A stretch of 29,922 bases of DNA from DASQFY01 sp036397815 (GTDB lineage Bacteria; Chloroflexota; Limnocylindria; QHBO01): assembly GCA_036397815.1 (NCBI GenBank), contig DASWIE010000037.1:1-29922 (forward strand), written 5' to 3'. The position numbers and the translations under genes were made by a program. This document shows positions 22,750-29,922 of the stretch, piece after piece. The first letter of the stretch is position 1. Every line of letters starts with the position of its first letter. The notes under the pieces are model-generated. The model ran no database searches. It was given only the letters and a program-made list of their open reading frames with translations, and had not been told where the DNA came from.

Positions 22750-25700
22750 GTGCCAGCGGTCGTGCCGTCCCCCGACCAGCTCCCGATCTTCGAGGAGCTG
22801 GTCTCCCCCCCGCCGCGCCGGCTTCGACCGCACCTCCGCATCCAGCCCCCTCTGCTCGCCGACCTGACTCCCCGGCAGCGCAAGGCGGTGACGCACGGCG
22901 ATGGCCCGCTCCTGATCGTGGCGGGGGCGGGGACCGGCAAGACGACGGTCATCACGCGCCGGATCGCCTGGCTCATCGCCGAGAAGCGGGCGAAGCCGTC
23001 CGAGATCCTGGCGCTCACGTTCACGGATCGAGCGGCCCTGGAGATGACCGAGCGCGTCGATCGGCTGGTGCCATACGGCTACACCGATACCGTGATCAGC
23101 ACCTTCCACGCCTTCGGTGACCGGCTGCTGCGCGACCACGCCTTCGAGGCCGGCCTCTCCGACCGGTCGACCGTCCTCTCCCGGGCGGAGCAGGTCATCT
23201 TCCTGCGCGAGCGCCTGTTCGACCTGCCGCTGGACCGATACCGCCCACTCGGCGATCCGACCCGCTTCCTGCACGCCCTCGTGACGTTGATCAGCCGCGC
23301 CCGCGACGAGGATGTCCCGCCGGCCGAGTACCAAGCGGCCGCGGATCGGCTGGCGGCGCTGGCCGTCGCCTCGCCGGACGACGCCGCGCTGGCGGAGGAG
23401 GCCGTCCAGCAGGCCGAGCTGGCGGCGCTGTACGAGGCCTATGAGGGCCTGATGCGAGCGCATGACAGGCTCGACTTCGGGGACCAGGTCGGCCTCGCCC
23501 TGCGGCTGCTGCGCGAGCACCCATCGGTCATGGAGGCCGAGCGCGCGCGCTATCGGCACATCCTGGTCGACGAGTTCCAGGACACGAACTACGCCCAGTT
23601 CGAGCTCGTCAAGTTGCTGGCCGGCTCGCCGCGCGCCAACGTCACCGTCGTGGGCGACGACGACCAGAGCATCTACCGTTTCCGAGGCGCCGCGCTCAGC
23701 AACATCCTCGGCTTCCGCACCGCCTTCCCGAAGGCTGCGAGCGTGGTGCTGACCGATAACTTCCGCAGCCGCCAGCCGATCCTCGACGCCGCCTACCGGC
23801 TGATCCAGCACAACGACCCCGAGCGGCTGGAGGCGCGTGAGGGTCTCGACAAGCGTCTCGTGTCGCGGGCTCGCTTGCCGCGCGAGGCGCCCGCCGACGG
23901 ACCGATCGAGCTGCTCGCCTTCGACACCGGCTCTGACGAGGCCGATGCCGTGGCCGAGCGCATCGCGGCATCGCTGCGCACCGGCCGCCAGCCAGGCGAC
24001 CACGCCGTGCTGGTGCGGACCAACCGCGACGCCGATCCGATCCTGCGTGCGCTCACCATGTCGCGGGTGCCGTGGCGCTTCTCGGGCACTGCCGGGCTCT
24101 ATCGCCAGCCGGAGGTGCGGCTGCTGGTCAGCTTCCTGCGCGCCGCGAACGACCCGGAGGATTCGATCAGCAGCTACGACCTCGCCACGTCCGAGGTCTT
24201 CGGCCTCGATCCGCGGGACGTGACCGTCGCCCTGAACGCTGCCACGCGACGGCATACCAGCCTCGAGACCGCGCTCCGCAACGCCTCGGCCGCCACCGAT
24301 GGCGTGCGCTTCGCGCCGCGCGCCTTGGAGGTCGTGCAGCGGCTGCTCGCCAGCCTCGACCAGCATCGGGCCATGAGCGCTGAGCGAACCACCGGCGAGC
24401 TGCTCTACCACTTCATCTCCAGCTCCGGCTGGCTCGGCCGCCTGGGCGCCGAGGCCCGCGAGTCCGGGGAGGAGCGGCTGGCCAACGTCGCGCGCTTCTT
24501 CGAGATCGTGCGCCGCCAGTCCGGTCTCCTGCGCGACGATCGGCTGCCGTTCCTCGTCGCACAGCTGGATACCCTCATCGAGGTTGGGGATGACCCATCA
24601 ACTGCGGACGTCGAGCTGGACGAGGGGGACGCCGTCCACGTCCTCACCTACCACAAGGCCAAGGGGCTCGAGTTCCCGGTCGTCTGGATGGTCGGCCTGG
24701 TCGACGACCGATTCCCCACCCGATCGCGCGGCGACCAGCTGCCTCTCCCGGCCGACCTGATTCGCGAGCCGCTGCCTGAGGGTGACCACCACCTGGCGGA
24801 AGAGCGGCGCCTCTTCTACGTCGGCATGACCCGCGCCCGAGAGGAGCTGCTCCTCAGCTGGGCGCGCGACTACGGCGGACGGGCCGCGCGCCGTCTCAGC
24901 CCGTTCGTGCTCGAGGCGCTCGACATGCCCCCCGCCACGCCGGTCGAAGCCCTGCGCCCCAGCGTGGTGGAGCGCCTTGCCCGTCATGAGCGCGCCGCCG
25001 CCCCGGCGGCCGCGGCGAGCTCCACCGCCCGCCCGTCGCTGGCCGACCGACCGCTGATGCTCAGCTACGGACAGGTGACGGACTACCTCGAATGCCCAGC
25101 TCGCTACCGCTACGCGCACGCGATTCGCATACCGACTCCGGCCTCCCACCAGATGGCCTACGGGAGGGCGTTGCACGCCGCGGTGCAGGCCTTCCATCGA
25201 GCCCAGATGGCAGGTCGTTCGACCAGCCTCGAAGAGCTCTACGCCGAGCTGGACGCAGCCTGGGAGTCGGTCGGCTACCTCACCCGCCAGCACGAGGAGG
25301 CGCGCCGGGCGGCGGCGCGTGAGGCGTTGCAGCGCTTCTGGAACGAGCAGCAGTCCGATCCGGCGCGACCGGTGGCGGTCGAGCAGGAATTCTCGGTGCT
25401 GGTCGGCCGTGACCGGCTGCGCGGCCGATACGATCGCGTCGACCGGGACCCGGACGGTCGGGTGACGATCACCGACTACAAGTCCGCCGACGTTCGCGAC
25501 CCCGCGACGGCCAGCCGGCGCTCTCGCGACTCGCTGCAGCTCTCGATCTATGCCATGGCCTACGAGGGCCAGCATGGCCGCGCGCCGGATGAGCTGGCGC
25601 TCCACTTCCTGGAGTCCGGGATCGTCGGGCGCAGCGCCCCGTCGCCGAAGCGGCTGGCCAAGGCGACCGCGCAGGTGAGGGCCGCGGCGGACGGCATCCG

Positions 25701-25785
25701 CGCCGGCGAGTTCGACGCCAACCCCTCGCCCATGCGCTGCGGCTTCTGTCCGTTTCGCGAGATCTGCCCGGACGCGGCGCGCTGA
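22750..25785 (+). CDS. UvrD-family helicase fused to Fe-S PD-(D/E)XK nuclease (AdnA/AdnB-like)
   Basis: About 1011 residues. SF1A helicase with Walker A AGAGTGKTT (58-66), Walker B DEFQDT (274-279), GDDDQSIYRFRGA, TDNFRS, and the late motifs TYHKAKGLEFPVVW and RLFYVGMTRAREEL. The C-terminal ~240 residues are a RecB/AddB-type nuclease: GRALHAAVQ, Asp895 in GRYDRVD, DYK (909-911) and QLSIYAMAYE. Four cysteines, Cys782 (LECPARYRY), Cys997, Cys1000 and Cys1006 (CGFCPFREIC), form the iron-sulfur staple pattern. It likely resects double-strand breaks. AdnAB and AddAB are two-subunit, but no partner gene is adjacent. GTG 22720 is an alternative start giving ten more residues. Confidence 0.94.
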   Translation: MPAVVPSPDQLPIFEELVSPPPRRLRPHLRIQPPLLADLTPRQRKAVTHGDGPLLIVAGAGTGKTTVITRRIAWLIAEKRAKPSEILALTFTDRAALEMTERVDRLVPYGYTDTVISTFHAFGDRLLRDHAFEAGLSDRSTVLSRAEQVIFLRERLFDLPLDRYRPLGDPTRFLHALVTLISRARDEDVPPAEYQAAADRLAALAVASPDDAALAEEAVQQAELAALYEAYEGLMRAHDRLDFGDQVGLALRLLREHPSVMEAERARYRHILVDEFQDTNYAQFELVKLLAGSPRANVTVVGDDDQSIYRFRGAALSNILGFRTAFPKAASVVLTDNFRSRQPILDAAYRLIQHNDPERLEAREGLDKRLVSRARLPREAPADGPIELLAFDTGSDEADAVAERIAASLRTGRQPGDHAVLVRTNRDADPILRALTMSRVPWRFSGTAGLYRQPEVRLLVSFLRAANDPEDSISSYDLATSEVFGLDPRDVTVALNAATRRHTSLETALRNASAATDGVRFAPRALEVVQRLLASLDQHRAMSAERTTGELLYHFISSSGWLGRLGAEARESGEERLANVARFFEIVRRQSGLLRDDRLPFLVAQLDTLIEVGDDPSTADVELDEGDAVHVLTYHKAKGLEFPVVWMVGLVDDRFPTRSRGDQLPLPADLIREPLPEGDHHLAEERRLFYVGMTRAREELLLSWARDYGGRAARRLSPFVLEALDMPPATPVEALRPSVVERLARHERAAAPAAAASSTARPSLADRPLMLSYGQVTDYLECPARYRYAHAIRIPTPASHQMAYGRALHAAVQAFHRAQMAGRSTSLEELYAELDAAWESVGYLTRQHEEARRAAAREALQRFWNEQQSDPARPVAVEQEFSVLVGRDRLRGRYDRVDRDPDGRVTITDYKSADVRDPATASRRSRDSLQLSIYAMAYEGQHGRAPDELALHFLESGIVGRSAPSPKRLAKATAQVRAAADGIRAGEFDANPSPMRCGFCPFREICPDAAR

Positions 25786-25789
25786 GCCG

Positions 25790-26197
25790 GTGAGCGGGCG
25801 AACCAGGCTCGTCGTCGCCGGGCTCGCCCTTCTCGCCCTGCTGGCAGCCGTGACCCTGGTTGCCTTTGCCGGCAACGCGTGCCCCACCGATTCCCCGGCG
25901 CGGCCGTGCCCGGACGCGGGGACAAATCGGATCGCGGTTGTCGTGCTCGCAGCCGCGGCGGTCGGACTGCTCGTCACACCGTTCGCGTTTCTGGCCGAGT
26001 TCGTTGCGCGCCGGCGGATCGTGTTCCGCGGGGCGTGGGCCCGCGCGACGCGTCGCGGGTTGCTTGCCTCGGCAGTCGTGGCGGCGATGGCCGGCCTTCG
26101 GCTCGGCGGCGCGCTGTCCGTCCCGGGCGCCCTGTTCCTGCTGATCCTGACGGGGTTGGCGGAATGGTTCGCCATTCGCCGGGTTGACCTGCCATGA
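25790..26197 (+). CDS. Small four-helix membrane protein, hypothetical
   Basis: 135 residues with about four hydrophobic segments (near 6-28, 47-73, 90-108 and 110-130). Two cysteines (31 and 40) in the loop after helix 1 could form a disulfide outside the membrane. No family recognised. The GTG start lies four bases after the helicase stop, and the TGA overlaps the methyltransferase ATG (ATGA), so it belongs to the same transcription unit. Confidence 0.72.
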   Translation: MSGRTRLVVAGLALLALLAAVTLVAFAGNACPTDSPARPCPDAGTNRIAVVVLAAAAVGLLVTPFAFLAEFVARRRIVFRGAWARATRRGLLASAVVAAMAGLRLGGALSVPGALFLLILTGLAEWFAIRRVDLP

Positions 26198-27009
26198 GCG
26201 CTGACATCTTCGCGGGCCAGCTGACCGACGCAGACCTGCTCGCCGAGCTCTACGACCTCGAGCACGACGAGGTGACCGATGACCTCGTCTTCTACCGGGA
26301 GATGGCCGCGCGCCATCGCGGTCCTGCGCTCGACCTGGGCTGCGGATCGGGCCGCATCTTCGCCAGCCTGCTGGAGGGCGGTGCGAAGCCGATCGTCGGC
26401 GTCGACGGCTCGCCGGCGCTGCTGCGCCGCGCCGAGGCGCGTATCGGCGGCGATGAGAGGCTCAGCCGGGCCATGGCCGACGGGGAGCTGGCGCTGGTCG
26501 CCGGTGACGTGCGACAGCTCGGCGGCCTGGGGCGATCGGAGCGATTCCGCCTGGTGGTGGCGGCCGGCGTGCTTCCGCACCTGGATGGTCCGGAGGAGGC
26601 GATGCTGATGTTGGCCGGCGTCGCGCGCCTGCTGGCTGGCGACGGCCGGCTCGTGCTCGATGATCTCGGTCCGGGGCTGTTGCCGACCCGGGACCTCCCG
26701 CTTTCGGTCGACTGGCGTCGGACGCTCGGCGGCCGCGAGGTCGTGCGACGCAGCCAGCTGATGCTGCGCGAGGCACCCGAAGGGCTGCGCGTCGCCTTCT
26801 CGACAATGGTCGATCTGGGACAGGCCGATGGTACGATAGCGCGGCTTCCGGCCAACCATCGGCTCTGGTACCCATATACAGAAGCGCTCCTTTCGCTGGT
26901 CCGGGAAGCCGGCCTGGCTGTGGAGCTGGCCTATGGTTCGCACGACCTCGACCCGCTCGAGGAGGACAGCGTGCGACGGATAATGGTGATCCGGGCGACC
27001 GCAGGCTGA
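26194..27009 (+). CDS. Class I SAM-dependent methyltransferase
   Basis: 271 residues. Motif I ALDLGCGSGR (45-54), acidic residue after strand 2 (VGVDGS, ~68-73), a GDVRQL motif and VVAAGVLPHLDGPEE before strand 4 match a small-molecule-type Rossmann methyltransferase. The N-terminus (LAELYDLEHDEVTDDLVFYREMA) resembles the YD-x-EH lead-in of this broad group. Substrate unknown. The ATG start overlaps the preceding stop by four bases, implying coupling. A GATAAT box lies in its last codons, probably serving the next gene. Confidence 0.9.
   Translation: MSADIFAGQLTDADLLAELYDLEHDEVTDDLVFYREMAARHRGPALDLGCGSGRIFASLLEGGAKPIVGVDGSPALLRRAEARIGGDERLSRAMADGELALVAGDVRQLGGLGRSERFRLVVAAGVLPHLDGPEEAMLMLAGVARLLAGDGRLVLDDLGPGLLPTRDLPLSVDWRRTLGGREVVRRSQLMLREAPEGLRVAFSTMVDLGQADGTIARLPANHRLWYPYTEALLSLVREAGLAVELAYGSHDLDPLEEDSVRRIMVIRATAG
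26979..26984 (+). promoter_or_regulatory. -10-like box (GATAAT) inside the methyltransferase 3' end
   Basis: GATAAT would start transcription near 26991 and give a leader of ~66 bases that includes the 20-bp palindrome at 27018-27037 before the TTG at 27057. Confidence 0.3.
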
Positions 27010-27017
27010 GATGGGGA

Positions 27018-27037
27018 CGTTCGGGCCGGCCCGAACG
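27018..27037. promoter_or_regulatory. Perfect 20-bp palindrome upstream of the second CpaE-like gene
   Basis: CGTTCGGGCC followed by its exact reverse complement GGCCCGAACG, in the gap between the methyltransferase stop and the CpaE-like start. It could be a dimer-binding operator or, in RNA, a very stable GC-rich hairpin close to the ribosome binding site. No T-run follows, so a classical terminator is unlikely. Confidence 0.6.
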
Positions 27038-27056
27038 CGAAGTGGCGAGGGAGATC

Positions 27057-28205
27057 TTGGCAGCAGAGCAGATCAGGCTCCTGGTCGTGGAGGACGTGCC
27101 GCAGGTGGCATCGCACATGCGCGCGCTGCTCCAGGCGCAGTCCCAGATCAAGATGCTCGAGGTGGTTACCGCCGGCGACCGGGCGGTCGCCGCGACGGCC
27201 GAGTACAAGCCGGACGTCGTGATCGTCGACGCGCTGCTTCAGGGTCGCGTCTCGGGCCAGCAGGTGGCCCTGGGGATCCGTGAGGCGGAGCCGCAGGTCG
27301 CGGTCGTCATGCTCACCGTCCCGCAGAACCCGGTCAACGCCAGCGCGGAGAAGGGCATCGATGCGGTCCTCAAGATGCCGTTCTCTGGTTTCGACCTGAC
27401 CACCATCGTGCGCAAGACCTTCGAGGAGCGGACCGTGACCGCCTCTCGCACCGGCTCGATGATGATCAGCCTCTTCTCGCCGAAGGGCGGCGTCGGTCGG
27501 ACGACCATTGCCTACAACCTGGCGGTGGCCCTGGCGGCAGACCATCGCGTCTGCCTGATCGACGGGTCGCTCCAGTTCAGCGACCTCCGCGGCCTCCTCC
27601 GCGTCCCCGCCAGCGCACCTTCGATCGTCAACCTTCCGACCGACAAGATCCGCGACACCGACGTGGCCGAGGTCGCCTGGCACGACCCATCCGGAATCGA
27701 CATCCTGCTAGCGCCGCCGCGGATCGAGATGGCCGAGATGGTCACGGTTCGCGACATCGAGAAGGCGCTGAGCATCCTGCGCCAGCTGTACGAGTTCGTG
27801 ATCGTCGACACGCGCACCGCCCTTTCGGACGACGTGCTCGTCTTCCTCGACGCATCGGACCTCATCCTCCAGGTCGTCACCTACGACTCGATGGCGATCC
27901 GCAACCTGGCGATGACCGCCGAGGCGTTCGACGCGATCGGGTATCCGGCCACCAAGCTTGCCACCCTCCTGAACCGATCCGACGCCGCCGGTGGCTTCAC
28001 CAAGGCCGATCTCGAGGCGGCGCTCGGTCGCGCCGTCGACTTCGAGATCGTCTCCGATGGCCGCCTGGTTCTCGCAGCCAACCACGAGGGCGTGCCCTTC
28101 GTCTCGGGAAGCCCCGACGCACCGATCTCGCAGGGGATCAAGCGCATCGCCGACTCGCTCGCCGCACACATGCGCGAGCGCGTACCGGCCCTCGCGCGAC
28201 GCTGA
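27057..28205 (+). CDS. Receiver domain + degenerate MinD-type ATPase (CpaE/TadZ-like)
   Basis: 382 residues from TTG 27057. A receiver domain (about 5-120) has the acidic ED pair (IRLLVVED), a candidate phospho-Asp in VVIVDALLQG, Thr in VVMLTVP and Lys in VLKMPF. The ATPase domain has KGGVGRTT at 143-150: the signature Lys143 is kept, but the P-loop lysine position 148 is Arg. The next motif, LIDGSLQFSDL, also deviates from DxD. CpaE/TadZ proteins often show weakened P-loops and act as polar landmarks. TTG 27057 is preferred because GAGG (27047-27050) is six bases upstream; GTG 27042 has no ribosome binding site and follows the palindrome closely. No pilus genes are near. Confidence 0.88.
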   Translation: MAAEQIRLLVVEDVPQVASHMRALLQAQSQIKMLEVVTAGDRAVAATAEYKPDVVIVDALLQGRVSGQQVALGIREAEPQVAVVMLTVPQNPVNASAEKGIDAVLKMPFSGFDLTTIVRKTFEERTVTASRTGSMMISLFSPKGGVGRTTIAYNLAVALAADHRVCLIDGSLQFSDLRGLLRVPASAPSIVNLPTDKIRDTDVAEVAWHDPSGIDILLAPPRIEMAEMVTVRDIEKALSILRQLYEFVIVDTRTALSDDVLVFLDASDLILQVVTYDSMAIRNLAMTAEAFDAIGYPATKLATLLNRSDAAGGFTKADLEAALGRAVDFEIVSDGRLVLAANHEGVPFVSGSPDAPISQGIKRIADSLAAHMRERVPALARR

Positions 28206-28213
28206 CCGCCACG

Positions 28214-29056
28214 GTGCCGCCCGAGGGCGACCCGCGGCCGATCGGAGTCTTCGACTCCGGTGTCGGGGGGCTCACGGTCCTGTCGGAGCTGCGCCGTCGC
28301 CTGCCGGGCGAGGAGACCGTCTACCTGGGCGACAACGCGCGGACGCCGTACGGCCCCCGCCCTGCGGACGAGGTGCGCCGCTTCACGCTGGAATGCGTCA
28401 GCTGGCTCCTGGCACAGGACGTCAAGCTCCTCCTGCTGGCCTGCAATACGGCCACCTCCCAGGCGCTGCCGCAGGTGCGCGAGATGGCGTCTGTGCCCGT
28501 CCTCGGCGTCGTGCGGCCGGGAGCCGTGGCTGCCGCGTCGTCGACACGCTCCCAGCATGTCGGCGTCATCGCAACCGCCGGGACGGTGAGCTCCGGGGCA
28601 TATCCGGCCGCGATCGGCGAGGCGGACTCGCGCGTGGCGGTCAGCCAGCAGGCCTGCCCGGATCTCGTTCCGCTGGTCGAGGCCGGCCAGCTCGACGGCC
28701 CGGCGACAGAGGCCGCCGTGGACGGGTACCTCGGCGAGCTGCTGCGCCAGGATGGTGGGATCGATACGCTGCTGCTTGGCTGCACCCACTATCCGCTCCT
28801 GCGGCCGCTCATCGAGCGTGCCGTGGGACCCGCCGTCGCGGTGGTTGACTCCGCCTTCACCACCGCCCTCGCCGCGGAGGACCTGCTCGATGCGCTGGGC
28901 GCCAGATCGCCGTCCCGGACCGCGACAGAGCGACCGGAGGCGGCACGGCATCGCATCGCGACCACCGGCGACGTGGCCGCCTTCACTGCCGTCGCCCAGC
29001 GCCTGTTCGGCGATTCGCTCCCCACGGTCGAGGCGGCGACCACGGCCTCCGACTAG
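28214..29056 (+). CDS. murI: Glutamate racemase
   Basis: 280 residues. Converts L-glutamate to D-glutamate for peptidoglycan in the cytoplasm, without a cofactor. The family motifs are FDSGVGGLTV with Asp14, YLGDNARTPYG, the first catalytic cysteine Cys77 (LACNTAT), and the second Cys190 with His192 (GCTHYPLL). The GTG start lies eight bases after the CpaE-like stop, suggesting co-transcription. A C-terminal region (DVAAFTAVAQRLFG) completes the fold. No truncation. Confidence 0.96.
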   Translation: MPPEGDPRPIGVFDSGVGGLTVLSELRRRLPGEETVYLGDNARTPYGPRPADEVRRFTLECVSWLLAQDVKLLLLACNTATSQALPQVREMASVPVLGVVRPGAVAAASSTRSQHVGVIATAGTVSSGAYPAAIGEADSRVAVSQQACPDLVPLVEAGQLDGPATEAAVDGYLGELLRQDGGIDTLLLGCTHYPLLRPLIERAVGPAVAVVDSAFTTALAAEDLLDALGARSPSRTATERPEAARHRIATTGDVAAFTAVAQRLFGDSLPTVEAATTASD

Positions 29057-29059
29057 ACT
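29054..29059 (+). promoter_or_regulatory. -10-like box (TAGACT) overlapping the murI stop
   Basis: TAGACT lies nine bases before the ATG at 29069 and would give a leader of only about three bases. Overlaps the murI TAG stop. Weak evidence; read-through from murI is equally likely. Confidence 0.25.
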
Positions 29060-29068
29060 CAGGCCGAG

Positions 29069-29922
29069 ATGACACGCAATGCCAGCCGCCTTGGCATGGG
29101 GATCGTGGTCGGCGGACTGCTGGCGATGGGGGCCACCGTCGCCCAGCGCGAGATCCTGCGCCGCGCCGGCACGCGCCTGATTGACTGGGAAGCCGTGCGC
29201 GGGATCGCCCGCCGCCGGCTCGGCGCGTCCGACGTCGTCCTGAGCGCCGCCGAGCGAGCCGCGGCCGATGCGTTCTACCGGGAGGCGCTGCTTCGCATCG
29301 AGCCGGTTATCGCGGCCGAGATCGGGGCCGAGCTGCCGCGCGCCATCGAGGTGCCGGCGGTGATCGATCGGCGCGAGTGGATCGACCTGAACCTGGCGAC
29401 CTTCGAGGCGCTCTTCGATCGGGTCGAGCGGATCATGATCGCGTCCACCCAGGGGGCCGACACGCCCGGGCGTGCCCTGGCCCGCATCCTCAATCGGTCG
29501 ATCGGCAACCAGCAGCTTGGCTTCCTGCTCGCGTTCCTGGCGCGCAAGGTCCTCGGCCAGTACGACGTAAGCCTGCTGGCCGCCGGACCGGCGACCCGCG
29601 GCCGCCTGCATTTCGTGGAGCCGAATATCGTGGCAGCGGCTGGAGCGATGCGCCTGCCGCTCGACCAGTTCCGCACCTTCATCGCGCTGCACGAGGCCAC
29701 CCACGCCTTCGAGTTCGAGGCCTATCCCTGGCTGCGCGAGCACTTCTCCGCCCTGGTGGCCGATACTGTCGAGCAGCTCGCCGCCGATTCCGGCGGGCTC
29801 GGCGCGAGGCTGCGTTCCGCCATGGCGCGGCGCGGCGGGCACTGGCTGGAGCGAATGATGACGCCGCGACAGCTCGAGACCTTCCAACGAACCCAGGCGC
29901 TCATGTCGCTGTTGGAGGGCTA
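29069..29922 (+). CDS. DUF2342/zincin-like putative zinc protease, 3'-truncated by window edge
   Basis: The first 284 codons are visible, with no stop before the window end. A hydrophobic N-terminal stretch (about 8-24) may be a membrane anchor or signal-like helix. The conserved core includes RILNRSIGNQQLGFLLAFLARKVLGQYD and a zinc-binding HEATH motif at 208-212 followed by AFEFEAYPWLREH, matching the DUF2342 family, often labelled coenzyme F420 biosynthesis-associated. True peptidase activity is unproven. The ATG at 29069 begins 12 bases after the murI stop with no strong Shine-Dalgarno sequence. The family extends ~80 residues past this point, starting with LEGYA. Confidence 0.88.
   Translation, partial: MTRNASRLGMGIVVGGLLAMGATVAQREILRRAGTRLIDWEAVRGIARRRLGASDVVLSAAERAAADAFYREALLRIEPVIAAEIGAELPRAIEVPAVIDRREWIDLNLATFEALFDRVERIMIASTQGADTPGRALARILNRSIGNQQLGFLLAFLARKVLGQYDVSLLAAGPATRGRLHFVEPNIVAAAGAMRLPLDQFRTFIALHEATHAFEFEAYPWLREHFSALVADTVEQLAADSGGLGARLRSAMARRGGHWLERMMTPRQLETFQRTQALMSLLEG

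Noticed and set aside
27018..27037. LexA/SOS box reading of the palindrome
   Set aside because: The half-site order is GTTCG...CGAAC with a ten-base GC core, the reverse of the Gram-positive CGAAC-N4-GTTCG box.
27881..29887. 668-codon open frame antisense to murI and flanking genes
   Set aside because: Low-complexity His/Arg/Gly/Gln composition and complete overlap with well-identified genes.

Overview
The window is a GC-rich, gene-dense bacterial chromosome segment with G/C-biased third codon positions and many GTG and TTG starts. I see no mobile element, CRISPR array, rRNA or tRNA. An FhaA/FhaB/RodA/PbpA cell-wall cluster, a MoxR-DUF58-transglutaminase cluster, a DUF4446 protein and a DUF2342-type zincin occur together. 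This suits a high-GC Chloroflexota (Limnocylindria-like) or a deep Actinomycetota relative; the placement is an inference from gene content.

Layout. 1-5274 (+): the end of valS, a zinc-ribbon protein of unknown function, a receiver-MinD/CpaE-like ATPase and an FmdB-type zinc ribbon. 5271-6647 (-): a zinc-finger protein with a long Glu-Pro repeat, whose stop codon shares CTAG with the fmdB-like stop. 6810-10903 (+): FhaA-like, FhaB-like, RodA and a class B PBP, tightly overlapped. 11006-15521 (+): MoxR ATPase, DUF58 protein and membrane transglutaminase. 15544-17393 (-): a histidine phosphatase coupled to a class V aminotransferase. 17428-18801 (+): RarA. 18807-19211 (-): a small tail-anchored protein. 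19355-20557 (+): DUF4446 and a stand-alone protein resembling the SelB C-terminal winged helices. 20532-22562 (-): a membrane-GAF-SARP/BTAD regulator. 22750-29922 (+): a UvrD helicase-nuclease fusion, a small membrane protein, a methyltransferase, a second receiver-CpaE-like ATPase, MurI and the start of a zinc protease-like protein.

How the genes fit together. Peptidoglycan is the main theme: RodA and PBP polymerise and cross-link, the FHA proteins are phospho-threonine readers that usually serve Ser/Thr-kinase control of that step, and MurI supplies D-glutamate. The kinase and phosphatase that normally accompany this FHA cluster are absent here. DNA maintenance is represented by RarA and the helicase-nuclease. 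The two CpaE-like ATPases are orphans, with no pilus genes in the window.

The most unusual signals are: recurrent -10-like TANNNT boxes 6-7 bases before start codons, implying leaderless mRNAs; the orphan SelB-tail protein; the membrane-anchored SARP regulator; a perfect 20-bp palindrome before the second CpaE-like gene, whose P-loop lysine is arginine; and an 18-bp motif repeated in two intergenic regions with one mismatch. No single obviously new multi-gene system stands out. Non-coding stretches are all below 300 bases, and I found no Rho-independent terminator with a T-run.
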